A stretch of DNA of 64,000 nt from Calliphora vicina (lineage: Eukaryota > Arthropoda > Insecta > Diptera > Calliphoridae), in NCBI RefSeq assembly GCF_958450345.1, contig NC_088780.1, positions 23,285,167 through 23,349,166 of the forward strand, written 5' to 3'. Under the pieces are notes generated by a model. That model searched no databases and was not told where the DNA came from. It worked only from the letters and a program-made list of their open reading frames with translations. Positions 11,300 through 23,199 of this stretch are shown here, one piece after another. Both the position numbers and the translations under genes were made by a program. Within the stretch, counting starts at the first letter, position 1, and the number at the start of each line of letters is the position of its first letter.

Positions 11300-11956
11300 A
11301 TCTTTTTATACCCTTCACCTTCGTGGGAAGGGTAATTTCCACAATATAATTTTCCGAGCCTATAAAGTATATATTTTCTGTATCCTTATAGATAGGAGAG
11401 TCGATCAAGCCATGTCCGTCTGTATGTCTGTTGAAATCATCTTTCCGAAGCCCCCAAATAACTTACATGCTCGATTCATACAACAATATATATGGAATTT
11501 TTCCGGCTCGGTTAATGTTTAAAATCGAGAAGATCTGTCCACATATGGCAGAGATATAAGGAAAAAACCAGAACAACCTTGATTTGAAATATTTTTGACC
11601 TATATCTAGATTACTAAGTCATTAATATAGACAACATGGATACCTAATGATAGATATTTCAAAGAGCTCTGCAACGACGTATATAAGACCATAGTAAGTT
11701 GGACTGTAGGTCAAAATCGGAAAAAAATATTTTTTAACAACAATTTTTTTTTCACCAAAAGTTTTTTTTTCGCTAAATATTAAAAAAAAAATTAAAAAAA
11801 ACAATAAAAAAATTTAAAAAAAACAATTCCAAAAAAATAATTTGGAAAAAAAATGTTGTTTAAATAAAAATATTTAATATTTTTATTTTGAAGTATAATT
11901 TGGTGAAGGGTATAGAAGATTTGGCCCAGCCGAATATAGCTCTCTTACTTGTTTAA
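11300..11956 (-). repeat. Q-family repeat (Q1)
   Basis: Minus-orientation copy. The plus strand starts TTTATACCCTTCACCTTCG and ends GCCGAATATAGCTCTCTTAC with TTGTTT. The interior holds GACATGGCTTGATCGACTC (read on minus), GGACAGATCTTCTCG and long A/T homopolymer blocks (11725-11860). No protein is encoded. Confidence 0.75.
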
Positions 11957-12035
11957 ATGCTACAAAAGTCTCTAAAATTCATTTAAATCAATCAGATTAA
12001 TCGAAAGCAAATATTAAATTATTAATATTATTATT

Positions 12036-13422
12036 ATTTTTCTCTTGTTCGAATAAAACGAATAACTCGAATAAGAGATTTTAACTTGTTCGAATAATTC
12101 GATCACACATTTAAAATTAATCGAATTATTCGAATAATTTAATTTTTTTTAAAAAGTAGAGAATGAAGTTTTAATGTCGGTTTTTTAATATTTTATTGTT
12201 AAAGAAAAACAAAAAAAAAATAACGTTAAATAAAGTTAACAATTCAAGTATTGATAATGTTAAAAAGCATTCGAAAACAAAGTCCATCATTAAATTTTCA
12301 ACAGAAATATTCTGATCAGATTAACTCAGATTTGAGATAGTTGGACATGATCCTGAATTCAAATACAATATAAACGTATTAGAACTCTTTTATGTTGTTC
12401 ATTAATTCCGGTTTTAAATTGAGTAACTAATTCTTTAGTAAATTAATTATTCACTATTTCTAAATTATTTATAACAAATTGTATTATACATCCAGCTCTA
12501 TCAACGTAGCCGAATCTTTGCTTAATAAAGTGATCTTGGGGAATTACAAAGTCCAAAGTTTGATATCAAAGTTTGATATCGTCAGTGAATGTGGCTAATT
12601 TGAAGTCACGCAGCGCATGATTGACTCATTTACAAATACGCAAAAAGTTTATTACCATGTTCGACAAAGATGTTCAACGATATTCAAAATCATATATAAG
12701 AAGAACTCCATGCTTTTCTTGCAACAAAACGTTAGTTTGCAATATTTCTGTTTGTCATTCGATTTATTAAATATTTTGCAACACTTACGTACGCAGTTAA
12801 TAATATCACTTATATACATACATATATTTTAAGATCATGGCCTTCATCTATTTCAATGTAATCATTATAAATGTCATCCTCAATATCACTTTCGACGACC
12901 GTTTCAAAATCACACTCTCCATCACATTCAATTCCTCTTTAATCTAAGTTAATATTGTGATTATTAGTTGCGATTCTTCTAATATTTTGCCAGCTAAATA
13001 ATAAATATTTTATTCCGTAACTTTTATTTTCATTGGTTAAAGTCCTAAGTTAAAAATTTTGAAAGATTTGTTTTTAGATTTCTAACTTCTTGCAGTAATA
13101 TTTATACATTTATAGAAGGAGCTATTGGAACACTCATCTACAGTGTTCGAAAGTCCCTTTGTCTTTAGTTATTTGTAGAATTTCAGAAACAATACAATTT
13201 TTGTGAGTCTTATTACTTATTTAAATTTGAAGTTATGAAAAATTTTAAGCAATTTAATAAATTTAAATATATTTGAACATTTATTCGTTTTATTCGATTA
13301 TTCTACATAAAATTGTTCGAATTATTCGTTATTCGAAAATGGCCATTTTTAAATTGTTCGAATAATTATTCGTAAGAAATTATTCGATTAATCGAACGAT
13401 TATTAGTCGAGCGAATACCCTA
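12036..13422 (+). mobile_element. hAT-like element, copy B (left end lost)
   Basis: Closely follows copy A at 6483-7942 from TTTTTCTCTTGTTCGAATAAA through to CGAATACCCTA at the right end. The first ~20 bp of the left terminus are replaced by an ATTATTATT-rich stretch, and no target duplication can be found. Scattered indels relative to copy A. Inactive. Confidence 0.75.
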
Positions 13423-13770
13423 CTAATGACACAAGATATAGTACAGTGGCAGCAATTGAGTTTTCAATTCATATTTGTCATTCTATATAACAATAAAATA
13501 AAGAAAACTTGTCACATAATCTTCCAACATTTGTAAATTTCTCTTAGAAACTTCTTAGAAAATTTTGTAAAATTTGCAATTATCATTGCCGATTCTCATA
13601 ACATTTATTTGCGAACTTCATTACTGACATACATATAAGAGCGCCATTTGAGTTTTTCGTTTCAAAAATCATAACTTTTGAACCAGAAATTTAAAAGGCA
13701 TATGTTAATTAATTAATCAGCCTATGAAATGAGTGTTTGAAAAGGGTTTTATTGATTTTAGATGCCTACT

Positions 13771-15055
13771 AGGGTCTTTATCCCGGGAATTCCCGGTACA
13801 AATTTCTCGGGAATTTTGCAAATTTTTCACTAACCGATTCCCGGGATTTTTATTCGGGAATCCCGGGAATTAAAAACAGACGAAAATACATAGAAAACAT
13901 GTTAGAACTCTATTTTTTTCACCAAAAAACAGTGAAAAGTTTTTTACGATTTTTTGCTTATATATCGGAACGCTTATTATTATTTATTTGGGATTTTTCG
14001 TATTAAAATTTAAAAAGTGAATTCATTACTTATAGAATTTATTTCATATTGAATCATTTTAATTTCTTTAAATTTCTTCTTCAAAAATTTATTAAATGAT
14101 TCAATTTGTCTTCAATTCAAATCTAGTACAAAAAGGCTTAACACAAATTTTACACCCTTCACCTTCGTGAGAAGGGTATGTATAAGTTTGTCATTCCGTT
14201 TGTAATTTCCACAATATAATTTTGCGACCCTATAAAGTATATATATTCTGGATCCTTATAGATAGCGGAGTCGATTAAGCCATGTTCGTCTGTCTCTCTG
14301 TCCATCTTTCTGTCTGTTGAAATCAATTTTCTGAAGACCCCAGATATCTTCGGGATCCAAATCTTCAATAATTCTGTCAGACATTCTTTCGAGAAGTTTG
14401 CTATTTAAAATCAGCGAAACCGGTCCACAAATGGCTGAGATATGAGGAAAAAACCATGATAACCTCGATCTTAATATCTTAATATAGACAATATGGATTT
14501 GTTTTCACCAATAGTTTTTTTTGCTAAATATTAAAAAAACAAAAAAAAAATTAAAAAAAAATTTTTTTTTCCAAAAAATTAAAAAACTGCAAAAAAAAAT
14601 AATTTTGTTTACTTAAAAATATTTAAAACTTTTATTTTGAAGTATAGTTTGGTGCCGAATATAGATCTCTTACTTGTTTCAATTTATTTTGTAAATGATT
14701 TGATTTCACAAAAATTTAATCATTCACAGTTTGAATAATTTCTGTTATTAATTAACTTTAAAATTAATTCAGTTTAAACAAAGGCTTCGGAATGAATCTA
14801 AAAAATTAAATATTAGGAATGGATTTATGGAATGAAAGATTTAAGATTTTAGTGAATTAAGCTCAAATTTTATTAATTAATTCGAAGTTCTGATATTTAA
14901 TAATTATAACACTAAGTTTTTATATGAAATTTGGATATAATATTCCTAATTCTCAGCATCATTATATATTTCGGGAATAGCCAGGTACCCGGGATTGTAG
15001 AAAAAATTTCCCGATTCCCGGGTATCAAAAAATGTCGGGAAATTAAAAACCCTTG
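13771..15055. mobile_element. hAT-like element with CCCGGGAATTCCCGG arrays
   Basis: Flanked by an 8-bp direct duplication TGCCTACT (13763-13770 and 15056-15063). The left terminus is AGGGTCTTTATCCCGGG; the right terminus, read inverted, is CAAGGGTTTTTAATTTCCCG, so the left end has lost two bases. Subterminal DNA is built from CCCGGGAATTCCCGG motifs. No transposase is encoded. A Q copy (14148-14679) lies inside. Confidence 0.75.
14148..14679 (-). repeat. Q-family repeat (Q2) nested in a hAT-like element
   Basis: Minus orientation. The plus strand starts ACACCCTTCACCTTCGTGAG and ends TGCCGAATATAGATCTC with TTACTTGTTT. The hairpin half GGCTGTGCCG is partly lost. The interior retains the GTCCACAAATGGCTGAG block and homopolymer runs. 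Confidence 0.75.
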
Positions 15056-15063
15056 TGCCTACT

Positions 15064-17150
15064 TATGGGTTACCAATGTTGAAATTTGTGGAAAATTCAA
15101 TTTTATGGGAAGTAAAATAAAATATTTGTTTTAAAATTTTTGATTTTTATGTTTGCTTTTATGATATAAAATTATTCCAGAAAAGATTTAAACATTTTTT
15201 TTTTAATTTTTTTGTAAAATATTCCAGAAAGATTTTAATTTTTTTTTTTAATTATTTTTAAATTTTTTGTAAAATATTGCTCACAATCTGTAAAAAAAGG
15301 TATACTATTTTTGGAACCATGTCTTTTTTAAAAATTTTACCTTCAGCCAACTGGGGTATTTTTGCATGGCATATATAGAATTTTTTTTTTATTTTCCATT
15401 AAATAATAGAAATATTGAAAAATGCATAGTTGGTAAATATCGATTTACCTGGACAAACACAATGCAAACAATACAAGTTTTTGTTATTTTCTTAATAAAT
15501 AGATCTAGACCTAGTTTTCGAGATACTGTATCTGAAAGCGGACCAAATTATTGTTATTTTGAACACTGAAAATCAGTAAATTTTGGAGGGCTATATATTC
15601 TGAACCAAAACTCCGATTGTAATAATATTAACATATTTGACATTGTTGGACAATTTCCTGTAAAATAGTTATAATCAATATTTTTTAGGGGCATGTGAAA
15701 TTTTTAATTTTTGTAACCTCACTTGTTCTACGGGTGCCACTGTGCAAGGTTTTTATAACACAGTTTTTTTTATTTTCTTTTTACCAAAAAAAATCTAATA
15801 CCACAAAATAAAATTATTTTTCATAAAAAACTCATTTTTATGGCATAAATGTTTTGAGTTTAAAAATGTTTGACAAAAACTATGGAACAATTTTCCACAA
15901 ATAAGGCTAATTTCATCAAAATACTATTTTTGGTTTTTCATATTTTTTTTTTATAAAAGTAGTTCTTTTTCATTACATACAAAAATTAGTTTTTTGCTTT
16001 GCTGAAAAGTTTTTGGAAGTACCTACTGCGATAACTTGGAAAAACTATTTTAGTTTATAAATGGAATTTTAATTTTTAGTAAAGTACATATTTTAGAATT
16101 TCAATAAAATTACTAAAAATTTAACTCAGGCAAATTTCCATAAATCTAGGAACAAATTCATAAGCTTTCTTGTTATTAAATTCGCTCTAGAATTTATACC
16201 ATATATCAATGCATTAAGATGTCTTCATTGAAGAGAATGTTTGCATGTCGTGCTTATCATGTGTTATTATTATATCTTTATTCATTTGATCTTAAACTGT
16301 TTACTTTGACGCCAGTACACATTTGTTAAACGGTTAAATGTAATTGTTTCACCGCCATTTACATCAGCTTAAATAATCTAAAATTGTTGATTCTTGAAAA
16401 ATTAACTAAATATCATTCATGCATATATTTTAATTAATTTAAATTTACAAAGATTTTTTTGTTTTATTTCCCTGTTCTCTGCTGTTTTATTTTTCTTGAT
16501 TTATTCTCCCTGCTACTATTTAAACGTGTAGAATTTACTTGGGAATTGTTTAGCGTTGAACAGAAATAAAAAAAAAGAAAAAGTTTCTTTCACTTTGGTT
16601 TATTTGTTTTGGATTTGTTACGCTGTATGTATTTGTTACGTTATTTTTTTGCTGCTTGTCTTAAACAAATAAAAGCTGGTTTAAAACATTATTACTTTTT
16701 TTAATTTTTAATTATAACTTGTATTATTTTTTTTCCATTCTGCTGTTGCAATTTACTTAGGAATCTTAAGGCATTTTGATTTTTTCTTTCCGTCTGTTTT
16801 GCTCGGTGTGAGGTACCCTAAGATGTATAATTTGTTTAATCCTTCCGGAGGTTGCTAACGCTTTAAAGGTTTATAGACATTTTTAAAACTATTTGTATAG
16901 AACAAATAGTTTGAACAATATTGAATTTAATTTAAGCAACATTTTTGTGAAATTTTTAAATAACATTTTATAAAATACGACGAAGTGCTGTAGAGCATTT
17001 TAAAAACAGTTAGTCTTACCTAAATCATTTTGATTACTTTTTCAATGCTTAGAATATAACTGACAGGTTGCTGGTATAATTGCAAATTCTTTTTGATTTA
17101 AAGACTGCATGGACGTTTCCATATAAAAATAATACTTAGTATTAAATACT
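15064..17150. other. Intron DNA, no recognised gene
   Basis: AT-rich with many T and A runs. Two short frames (15366-15569 and elsewhere) lack domains. A less AT-rich patch at 15700-15745 (TTGTTCTACGGGTGCCACTG) may be the edge of an old repeat. Confidence 0.5.
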
Positions 17151-17159
17151 AGCTCATAT

Positions 17160-17430
17160 GTTTGAAATTTGACACCAATATATGAATGTGTTATTAATGA
17201 AATAGAAATAAACGCATGGCAGCATATGGATTCCGAGCCAAAAGAATTTCTCATCTTTTGAGGCCAAGAACGAAACAAGTCAATATCGGATACTCCATTC
17301 CAAAGCGAAGCTTATACCAAAGAGAGCTTTCTGCTTCGATCGAAACAAATAGTAGGCGGGCGGGGTAAGGTCTATAACGCGAGTGAGGCAAAAAACCTTT
17401 ACACACGTTTTTCCTTAAAACTTTTAACCC
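17160..17430 (-). pseudogene. Mariner transposase C-terminal relic
   Basis: On the minus strand the reading PPAYYLFRSKQKALFG, then FALEWSIRY, SKDEKFFWLGIHMLP corresponds to the segment from the third catalytic residue to the C-terminus of a mariner transposase. At this relic the Asp before YYLF is replaced (AYYLF). A stop interrupts the frame. Closely parallel to the relics at 2570-2960 and 60985-61270. Confidence 0.75.
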
Positions 17431-17584
17431 AAGTAATATTTGATTTTTTTTTTTCAATTATAAGCATTTTGTTGTTTATCAGATTAAAATAAGTGACGAG
17501 AAAAAAGAGCGTATTAAAAATTTTAAACAAAACCCAACTTGGTGCTACAAAAGTTGGTAAGAAATGTTAAAGCCAATGCAGGTT

Positions 17585-18258
17585 TAACAAGTAAGAGCAA
17601 AAAAATTTTTCTTTAAAAATTTCAATAATTTATATCTTTGAGTGATTTTCGGAAGTGGGCCTTATATGGGAGCTATGAACAATTATGAACCGATCACCAT
17701 GAAATTAGGTTGTGTGATTTATGTTTATATTAAAGTTAACTGTGTTGAATGTATACCAACATTTTTAAGCGATTTATGCACGTTAAAGTGATTTTCGGAA
17801 GCAGGTTTATATGGGAGCTATGACTAATTATGGACCGATTGTAACAAAAATTGGTGACATGAATTTTGTATATATAAAACTTATTTGGAGCGGAATTTGT
17901 GGAGATAAATTAAACATTTATATACCGATAAAGTCCAATTTCAGAAGGACATTTGTATGGGGGCTAGGTAAAATAATGGACCGATTTCAACCAGTTTCAA
18001 CAAGCTTGGTCCTTGGGCCAAAAAAAATAACATGTACCAAATTTGATCGAAATATCTATAAAATTGCAACCTGTAAACTGCGCAAAAGGTTTACATGGAC
18101 AGCCAGCAGACCTCCCAGACGGACAGACGGACATCGTTTAATCAATTCAGAAATTGTTGATCGGTATACTTGGGTGTTAGACTAATATTTTTGGGCGTTA
18201 CAAATATCTGCACAAACGTATTATACCCTCCTCGCTATGGTGGTGTAGGGTATAAAAA
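17585..18258 (+). repeat. P-family repeat (P2), reference copy
   Basis: Starts AACAAGTAAGAGC (the GGTCGG hairpin is deleted) and ends GGTGGTGTAGGGTATAAAAA. Three internal modules start at about 17641, 17787 and 17932 (145-146 bp apart). Each has an AGTG/AGTC..TTTC(G/A)GAAG opening, a TATGGG(A/G)GCTA box and AATTATGGACCGAT or a close variant. After them come ATTGCAACCTGTA, a GGACAGCCAGCAGACC tract and an ATCAATTCAGAAATTG segment. A 124-codon frame at 17811-18185 spans two modules but breaks in other copies, so it is probably fortuitous. Confidence 0.8.
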
Positions 18259-18261
18259 CAC

Positions 18262-18790
18262 ACAAGGCTCAAAAAGTTTCTGAGGGGAACTCTGCTGAAA
18301 ATTGAAGTGAAATTTTATAAAAAAATATACCTGCTGCGTAATGGATGACGAACCGTATGGTATAGAAAAATGTTCGCAGCTTCCGGGTCAATATCTTTAT
18401 GTTGCTGATATTCGAAGTAATGTTGTAGAAAAGTTTGGGATGCAAAATCAGACAATTTTCCCAGAATATTCTTGGTATGGCAAGCAATATGCAGTTGCGG
18501 CAAAAGAAGCCAAACATTTGTTACAAAGGACTCTATTAATACCGAAATTTACATCACGGAATGTTTACAAACATTATTTTTGGCCTGATTTGGTATCCTG
18601 TCACTATGGTAATAAATGTCTTGGGTGTTAAATGAACAATATTATGGTATTTGTATCAAGAGATGCGAATCCTCCAAACTGCCTGGAGCTAAGGCCAGTG
18701 GAGACATATTGAGCTCTTGCTAAAAGAGAATTGAAGAGCTCAAAAAAGGTGTCCAAAAGTGTGGTAGATTTTAAACGGGGAACATTTATC
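18262..18790 (+). pseudogene. DD37E Tc1/mariner transposase relic
   Basis: An open frame at 18341-18631 begins MDDEPYG (first catalytic Asp region), continues LPGQYLYVADIRSNVVEKFG, and reaches YFWPDLVSCHYG (second Asp). After a stop it resumes in frame with FVSRDANPPNCLELRPVETY, where the Glu is the third catalytic residue. There are 37 residues (counting the stop) between the second Asp and the Glu, the spacing of the ITmD37E group. Two stops and a missing N-terminal DNA-binding domain show it is dead. A P copy abuts on the left, a mariner relic in opposite orientation on the right. Confidence 0.8.
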
Positions 18791-20660
18791 TATGTTTTTC
18801 ATCTCACTCCTTAGTTTTTTGTAAGGTATTGCAACATGTGGCCTAGCGTTGCCATGATGGAATATTAAATTTTTCGTCCAATGCTCGCTTCTAACGAATC
18901 AGTTGCGTATTGTTCCCTGTGATGGTCTGGTCAAATTTCAGTAGCTCATAATATATAGAACCCTTTAGCTCTCACCGCAGCGGCATCGAAATTTGGCCTT
19001 GGTGTCGGTTATCGTAAGGGATCAATTTTCCGTCGCAAGTAATGATTCGGTGAAAACTGATTTTTTTTTTATAGCGTTCAAGAATCATGTCGGCTAGGCA
19101 ATATATATGTCAGCCAAGGTCTCTCGACTTCAATTCGTATGATACCCAATTTTCCTGCTGCTTGCAGGCGGTTTGAAATTGATGCTTGAGTAGATCCAAT
19201 GATTTTTCATGATCTTGTTGAGTTTGACGTCAATATCGAGCCCTTAGCGCCAAATTATCGTAAGCGAAATTTTCTACATTTTTTTTTATTGCAAAAAATA
19301 AAATTTTATCGACCGACTGATGTTTTAGCGTTCTCAGAATATCAAAATTGTTAATAACTTAAAAATTATAGCGGGTAAGATTTTATCGTAAGTCAATGTT
19401 TATATTTTACAGAAAACGAATTTTATCGTAAGCGATACACAGTGATATCGAAAAAAAAGAGGGAAATAAATCTGTAACTTCCAAATGGTTAGATTGGTTC
19501 GAATGAAATTTCACGTGCGCAAAGAAAAAGTGTTGTCGAGTTTAAGTTTTGAACCTTGACCTCATGGGCCCACCAGGGGCGCGACAAAGGGTCCTCAAAT
19601 TAGGACACCTCGGGCATGTTATATTTTTAAAACAATCCAATTTTCAAAATTTTTACCCACCGCACTCCAGTTTTTTAATAACAGCGGGTCCAAATATTTT
19701 CCGATTTTCTAACAGCACATTTATGTGTCAAATAGAAAAAGAATTGTTTAAAAATAATGATTAACTCCAAAGTTATAAGCATTCGAATTTAAGAAATTTT
19801 AAAAAGAGGATTGTTTGCTAATTTTCTGGGAAAAAAGTACTTTTTTCTTTTTAAGTTATCTCAAAAAATTTATAAAAATGATGTATAAGGAGTATATACT
19901 TTGTGAAAGCTAAGTTTTCATAAAATATTTCAAATTAAAAAAAAATAAAGAATTGTTGTTATCGAGGGGACCAGGTCCATTCAAAAAACACCTACTTTTT
20001 ATGTAAAATTAAATTTTAGGGCAAAAATTCTAAAATCGCATATCCGATATCAAAATATAGTAACCAATTTTAGGTGGCCTAATATGTTCCTAATTATTTT
20101 AAAAAAGGGTTCCGATAACCCCGACTCTGGTATGAATATTATAGCCAAAAAACTAATAATGTACACATCTGTGAAATTTTATTAAAAACTATTCATAAAT
20201 AAAAATTTAATTGCAATTCGAAAAATTTGTATCTATGCAAAAATTCAATAAAAAAAAAACTTTTTTGTCATATTTTTCAATAAAGTATTCCATGAATTTT
20301 TAATTGTCAAAAGTTATAAATATTTTTGAGAAATAAGCATATGGCTTGAACGAAATTATATTATATCGCATCATAACATTTTTAATTCTCTGTATAAATT
20401 TCAAAATAATCAAAAAACGTTCTCCTGTAAAATTTGTGTTTTGTCGCTTACGATAATTTGGCGCTAAGGGCTCGATATTCATGGAGTAATTCCTCTAATT
20501 CTTTGTCTTCGAATTTTTTTGGCTGACCGACCGATAGAACACATTCATCGTAAGATTTGGTGAGTAATCGGTGTGCTTCAGCGGCATTTTTTTCAAATTA
20601 AAAAAGTAAAGAAACACTATTCTTTGGTATAAAATTCGACATTTTCGAAACAAAAAAAAA
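18790..20660 (-). pseudogene. Mariner transposase relic split by another transposon
   Basis: On the minus strand, from 20600 downward: AAEAHRLLTKSYDECVL, QPKKFEDKELEELLHE, then a 1.24 kb insertion (19237-20474), then QTQQDHEKSLDLL, RLQAAGKLG, HRIITCDGKLIPYDN (first catalytic Asp), YYELLKFDQTITG and TQLIR. The order matches a mariner transposase from its N-terminal helix-turn-helix domain to the middle of the catalytic domain. Several frameshifts are present. The insertion point is within the linker after the ELLHE motif. Confidence 0.75.
19237..20474. mobile_element. 1.24-kb DNA element with CGAGCCCTTAGCGCC termini
   Basis: Inverted termini of about 32 bp start CGAGCCCTTAGCGCCAAATT and are essentially perfect (19237 onward and 20474 backward). 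ATAT flanks both ends (19233-19236, 20475-20478); TA flanking TCGAG is an equally valid reading. It interrupts a mariner relic, so the insertion is younger. Inside, near 19427, lies CACAGTGATATCGAAAAAA, similar to 23814, which may mark a further nested element. No transposase is encoded. Confidence 0.8.
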
Positions 20661-21307
20661 CTTTGTTGTTAACAATATACTGTTCAGTAACTAAATGAGA
20701 ATAAATCACAGAAATGTACCCACTACCAAAATATCATACATATTAGGTAAATTGTAAATCTATTTTAAATTCCTAATTTTTATATAAATTTTCAAAGCTC
20801 CACAAAAATCACGAAATCACCCATAATCATTACGTATTTAATTACAGTACATGTAGCATCCATAAGACAAAAAAAAAAAAAAAACGAGTGATGGGAATAA
20901 TGTTTTTTTTTTGTTTATACTTCATTAATTTAATTGACGTTTTTGTAAATTCTTACTCTTTAGCAAACAATGGAAAATCAAAGTTTTTTTGTTCTGCTAA
21001 AACGAAAATGAAATTCTGACGAAAAAAAAAACTTTTCTTCTTTAAAACATTTTCACAAAGAAATAATTTCTAATAGATGGTACATTATGAGGCTGAAGAA
21101 AACTATAATTATAACGAAATTTTCTTTAGGTTGAACAAATAGGTTTCCTGAACGAACAATAGATAATTGCATGGTATATGTCAATATTAGGAAGGTACTA
21201 ATATTGTTGAAATTGTATGAAATTGTTCTCTGTTATCTAAAAAACCATAGTAATCGTTTTAACAAACCGTCAAATGCGGAAGTTTTGCTTTACTTCTTTA
21301 ATTTAAA
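20661..21307. other. Intron DNA, no recognised gene
   Basis: AT-rich, with A/T homopolymers around 20870 and 21020. Nothing recognised. Confidence 0.5.
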
Positions 21308-21540
21308 ACAAGTAAGAGAGCTATATTCGGCTGTGCCGAATATTATATACCCTTCACCAAATTATAATTTAAAATAATTTTTTTTAAATATTTTTAGGTA
21401 AACAAAATTTAATTTTTTTTTAATTGTTTTTCAAATTTTTTTTTTAAATTGTTTTTTTAATTTTTTTTAAAAAAAGTTTTTACCAAATATTTTTTAAAAT
21501 TTGTTTTTTAAATTTTTTTTTTTTGAAAAAAAAATTTTTG
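21308..21540 (+). repeat. Q-family 5' fragment (Q3)
   Basis: Starts AACAAGTAAGAGAGCTATAT, then the hairpin TTCGGCTGTGCCGAA and TATATACCCTTCACC. It runs into the T/A homopolymer region and ends where a mariner relic begins at 21541. The 3' part of Q is missing. Confidence 0.75.
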
Positions 21541-21830
21541 CACCGAATCATTACTTGCGATGGAAAATTAATCCATTTCAATAAGGAGCTAAGGTAATAT
21601 TCTGTATTTGGTGGGAACAAAAGGGTCCTATCTATTATGAACTGCTTAAATCTGACCAGACCATTACATGGAACCTGTACCGAACGCAACTGATTCGTTT
21701 GAAGCGATCATTTGCCGAAAAATACCATGAATATGTGGCGAGATATGGAACCATAATATTCGATCATGACAATTCTCGGCAACATTATGCAATAACTGTT
21801 AAATTAAACTTTTGTTTTAGTTGGAAACAT
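21541..21830 (+). pseudogene. Mariner transposase middle-domain relic
   Basis: Reads HRIITCDGKLIHFNKE (first catalytic Asp), then after a deletion VIFCIWWEQKGPIYYELL, TQLIRLKRSFAEK and TIIFDHDNSRQHYAITVKL (second catalytic Asp). The residues between the first and second parts, usually about 25, are missing. The frame from 21699 continues past the relic into unrelated residues. Same mariner lineage as the relic at 18790-20660, judging by YYELLK..QTIT and TQLIR. Confidence 0.8.
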
Positions 21831-22036
21831 CCTCAAAACTATTTTGATGCCAGCCTAATATATTATGTAAATGCTTTAGCAAGAACTTGCGTTTTGAAAT
21901 AATGTTACAATACAATTTCGGAATGCACTAAGGAAATGTATAAACTAGTTTTGTTGAATTCATTTGGCTTATTACGGAAAAGTAAAATAAATTTCTTCTC
22001 TTTTTTTTCGATTTCGTTTAGTATTTTTGTACATAC

Positions 22037-22168
22037 CGACTAAAATGTTCTGTGTATTGTCCCATTACTTTGTATGGTTGATTTGGTATGACATGTCCAT
22101 CAACAATAGGACCCAATGATGTTGAAAATTGTGACAATGTTGTGCGTATTTTCAAAATATCTTGGTAT
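22037..22168 (-). CDS. Host exon, carboxylesterase-fold (neuroligin-like) protein
   Basis: A 132-bp exon with acceptor CTTTATTTTCAG and donor GTATGT on the minus strand. It encodes YQDILKIRTTLSQFSTSLGP, IVDGHVIPNQPYKVMGQYTE and HFSR. The string GPIVDGHVIP is the familiar (F/G)P(V/I)(V/I)DG..IP segment of carboxylesterase-fold proteins. It ends in phase 2 and joins the exon at 8570-8737, giving HFSR-YDLLFGIT without a gap. This phase match, the paired splice sites and protein continuity are the reasons for calling one gene. No other exon was found upstream to 64000, so the upstream intron may exceed 41 kb. Confidence 0.8.
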
Positions 22169-23197
22169 CTGAAAATAAAGAAAATAATGTTGTATTTTTA
22201 GGTTTTTTAGATGTACTTTTATATACTAATGGGTTTTGTTAAATTCATAAATGTTTGAATTTGTCATCATTTGTACAGTAACTGAGAGTTGAAGGTTTAA
22301 TTTAAGAGCAATATTGAATTCTGGTTAATTTTTTTTAATGATTTAGAAAATTCAAATAAATAGCTGTTAGAAAAATGTTGTTGATCATAATTACAAAATT
22401 GAACATAAATAATCCTAAATATATTAAACTTTTTCTTAAGTTATTTATTAAATAAATTATAACGATTTTTTAATATTCAAATAATACTAATTTGAATTTA
22501 GTTTGAAGTCATTTAAAACAAATTAAAATAATATTCTTCATACTATAAAAATACTGCCCAGTCAACATCATTACATTTTTTTTTTCTGATATCATTTTAG
22601 CAAAAGTAACCTAAATCCGTTTTAGGTTTCCAAAGTATTGAAAGGTAACCTTTTGTTAACAATAGAATTGAGAAACAAATATTCTACATAAAAAGGATTA
22701 AGTATAACAAAAGACTATTTTAATCATAATCCAATTTTCTACCCAAGTCACACGTGTCAAAGGTGTGTAGTTTAAGTAGAGATTTAGGTTATTGGTTAAA
22801 GTTATATAAACTTTATGTGGTAACACTTTGCTAGGTGTTGAGCTATTGTGAATAATAAAGAAGGGGATTTACTCTACTTTATTTTGCAACTGTTGGTTAT
22901 ACAGTTTGGTTATGTTTTTAGAGAGGCATCATGTGTTTTAAAAATTTAATATTTATGAAATATCTATTTATAGTTTTTAAATTATCTGTAGCCAAACCTG
23001 ATTGTCAAGTTGTTTGCTTTTAGAATTTGAAAAGAGATACATAAGACTTTAATTAAAAAAGTAACAAATAATATGTTGATATTATATGCTTTTGACAGGT
23101 GTTTGTAGAAAAATATAAAACACAAATATGTTTTAAATAAACAAAATAGAAATAAAAGCAGTTTGACATATAAAAATAATTACTCCATCTCAACTAT
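22169..23197. other. Intron DNA, no recognised gene
   Basis: AT-rich. No inverted termini, domain or repeat was recognised. Confidence 0.5.
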
Positions 23198-23199
23198 TA

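Larger units (their letters stand above)
8738..22036 (-). other. 13.3-kb host intron filled with transposons
   Basis: Begins GTATGT (at 22036, minus strand) and ends TTGCAG (at 8738). Phase is 2 on both sides. It holds a TA-flanked MITE, Q1, Q2 and Q3, hAT copy B, the CCCGGGAA element, P2, mariner relics, a DD37E relic and the CGAGCCC element. From 8738 to 9330 nothing is recognised. Confidence 0.75.

Noticed and set aside
17811..18185. 124-codon frame in P2 (also 28532-28936 in P4)
   Set aside because: They lie in the repeated modules, occur in both senses and break in other copies; composition follows the DNA repeats.
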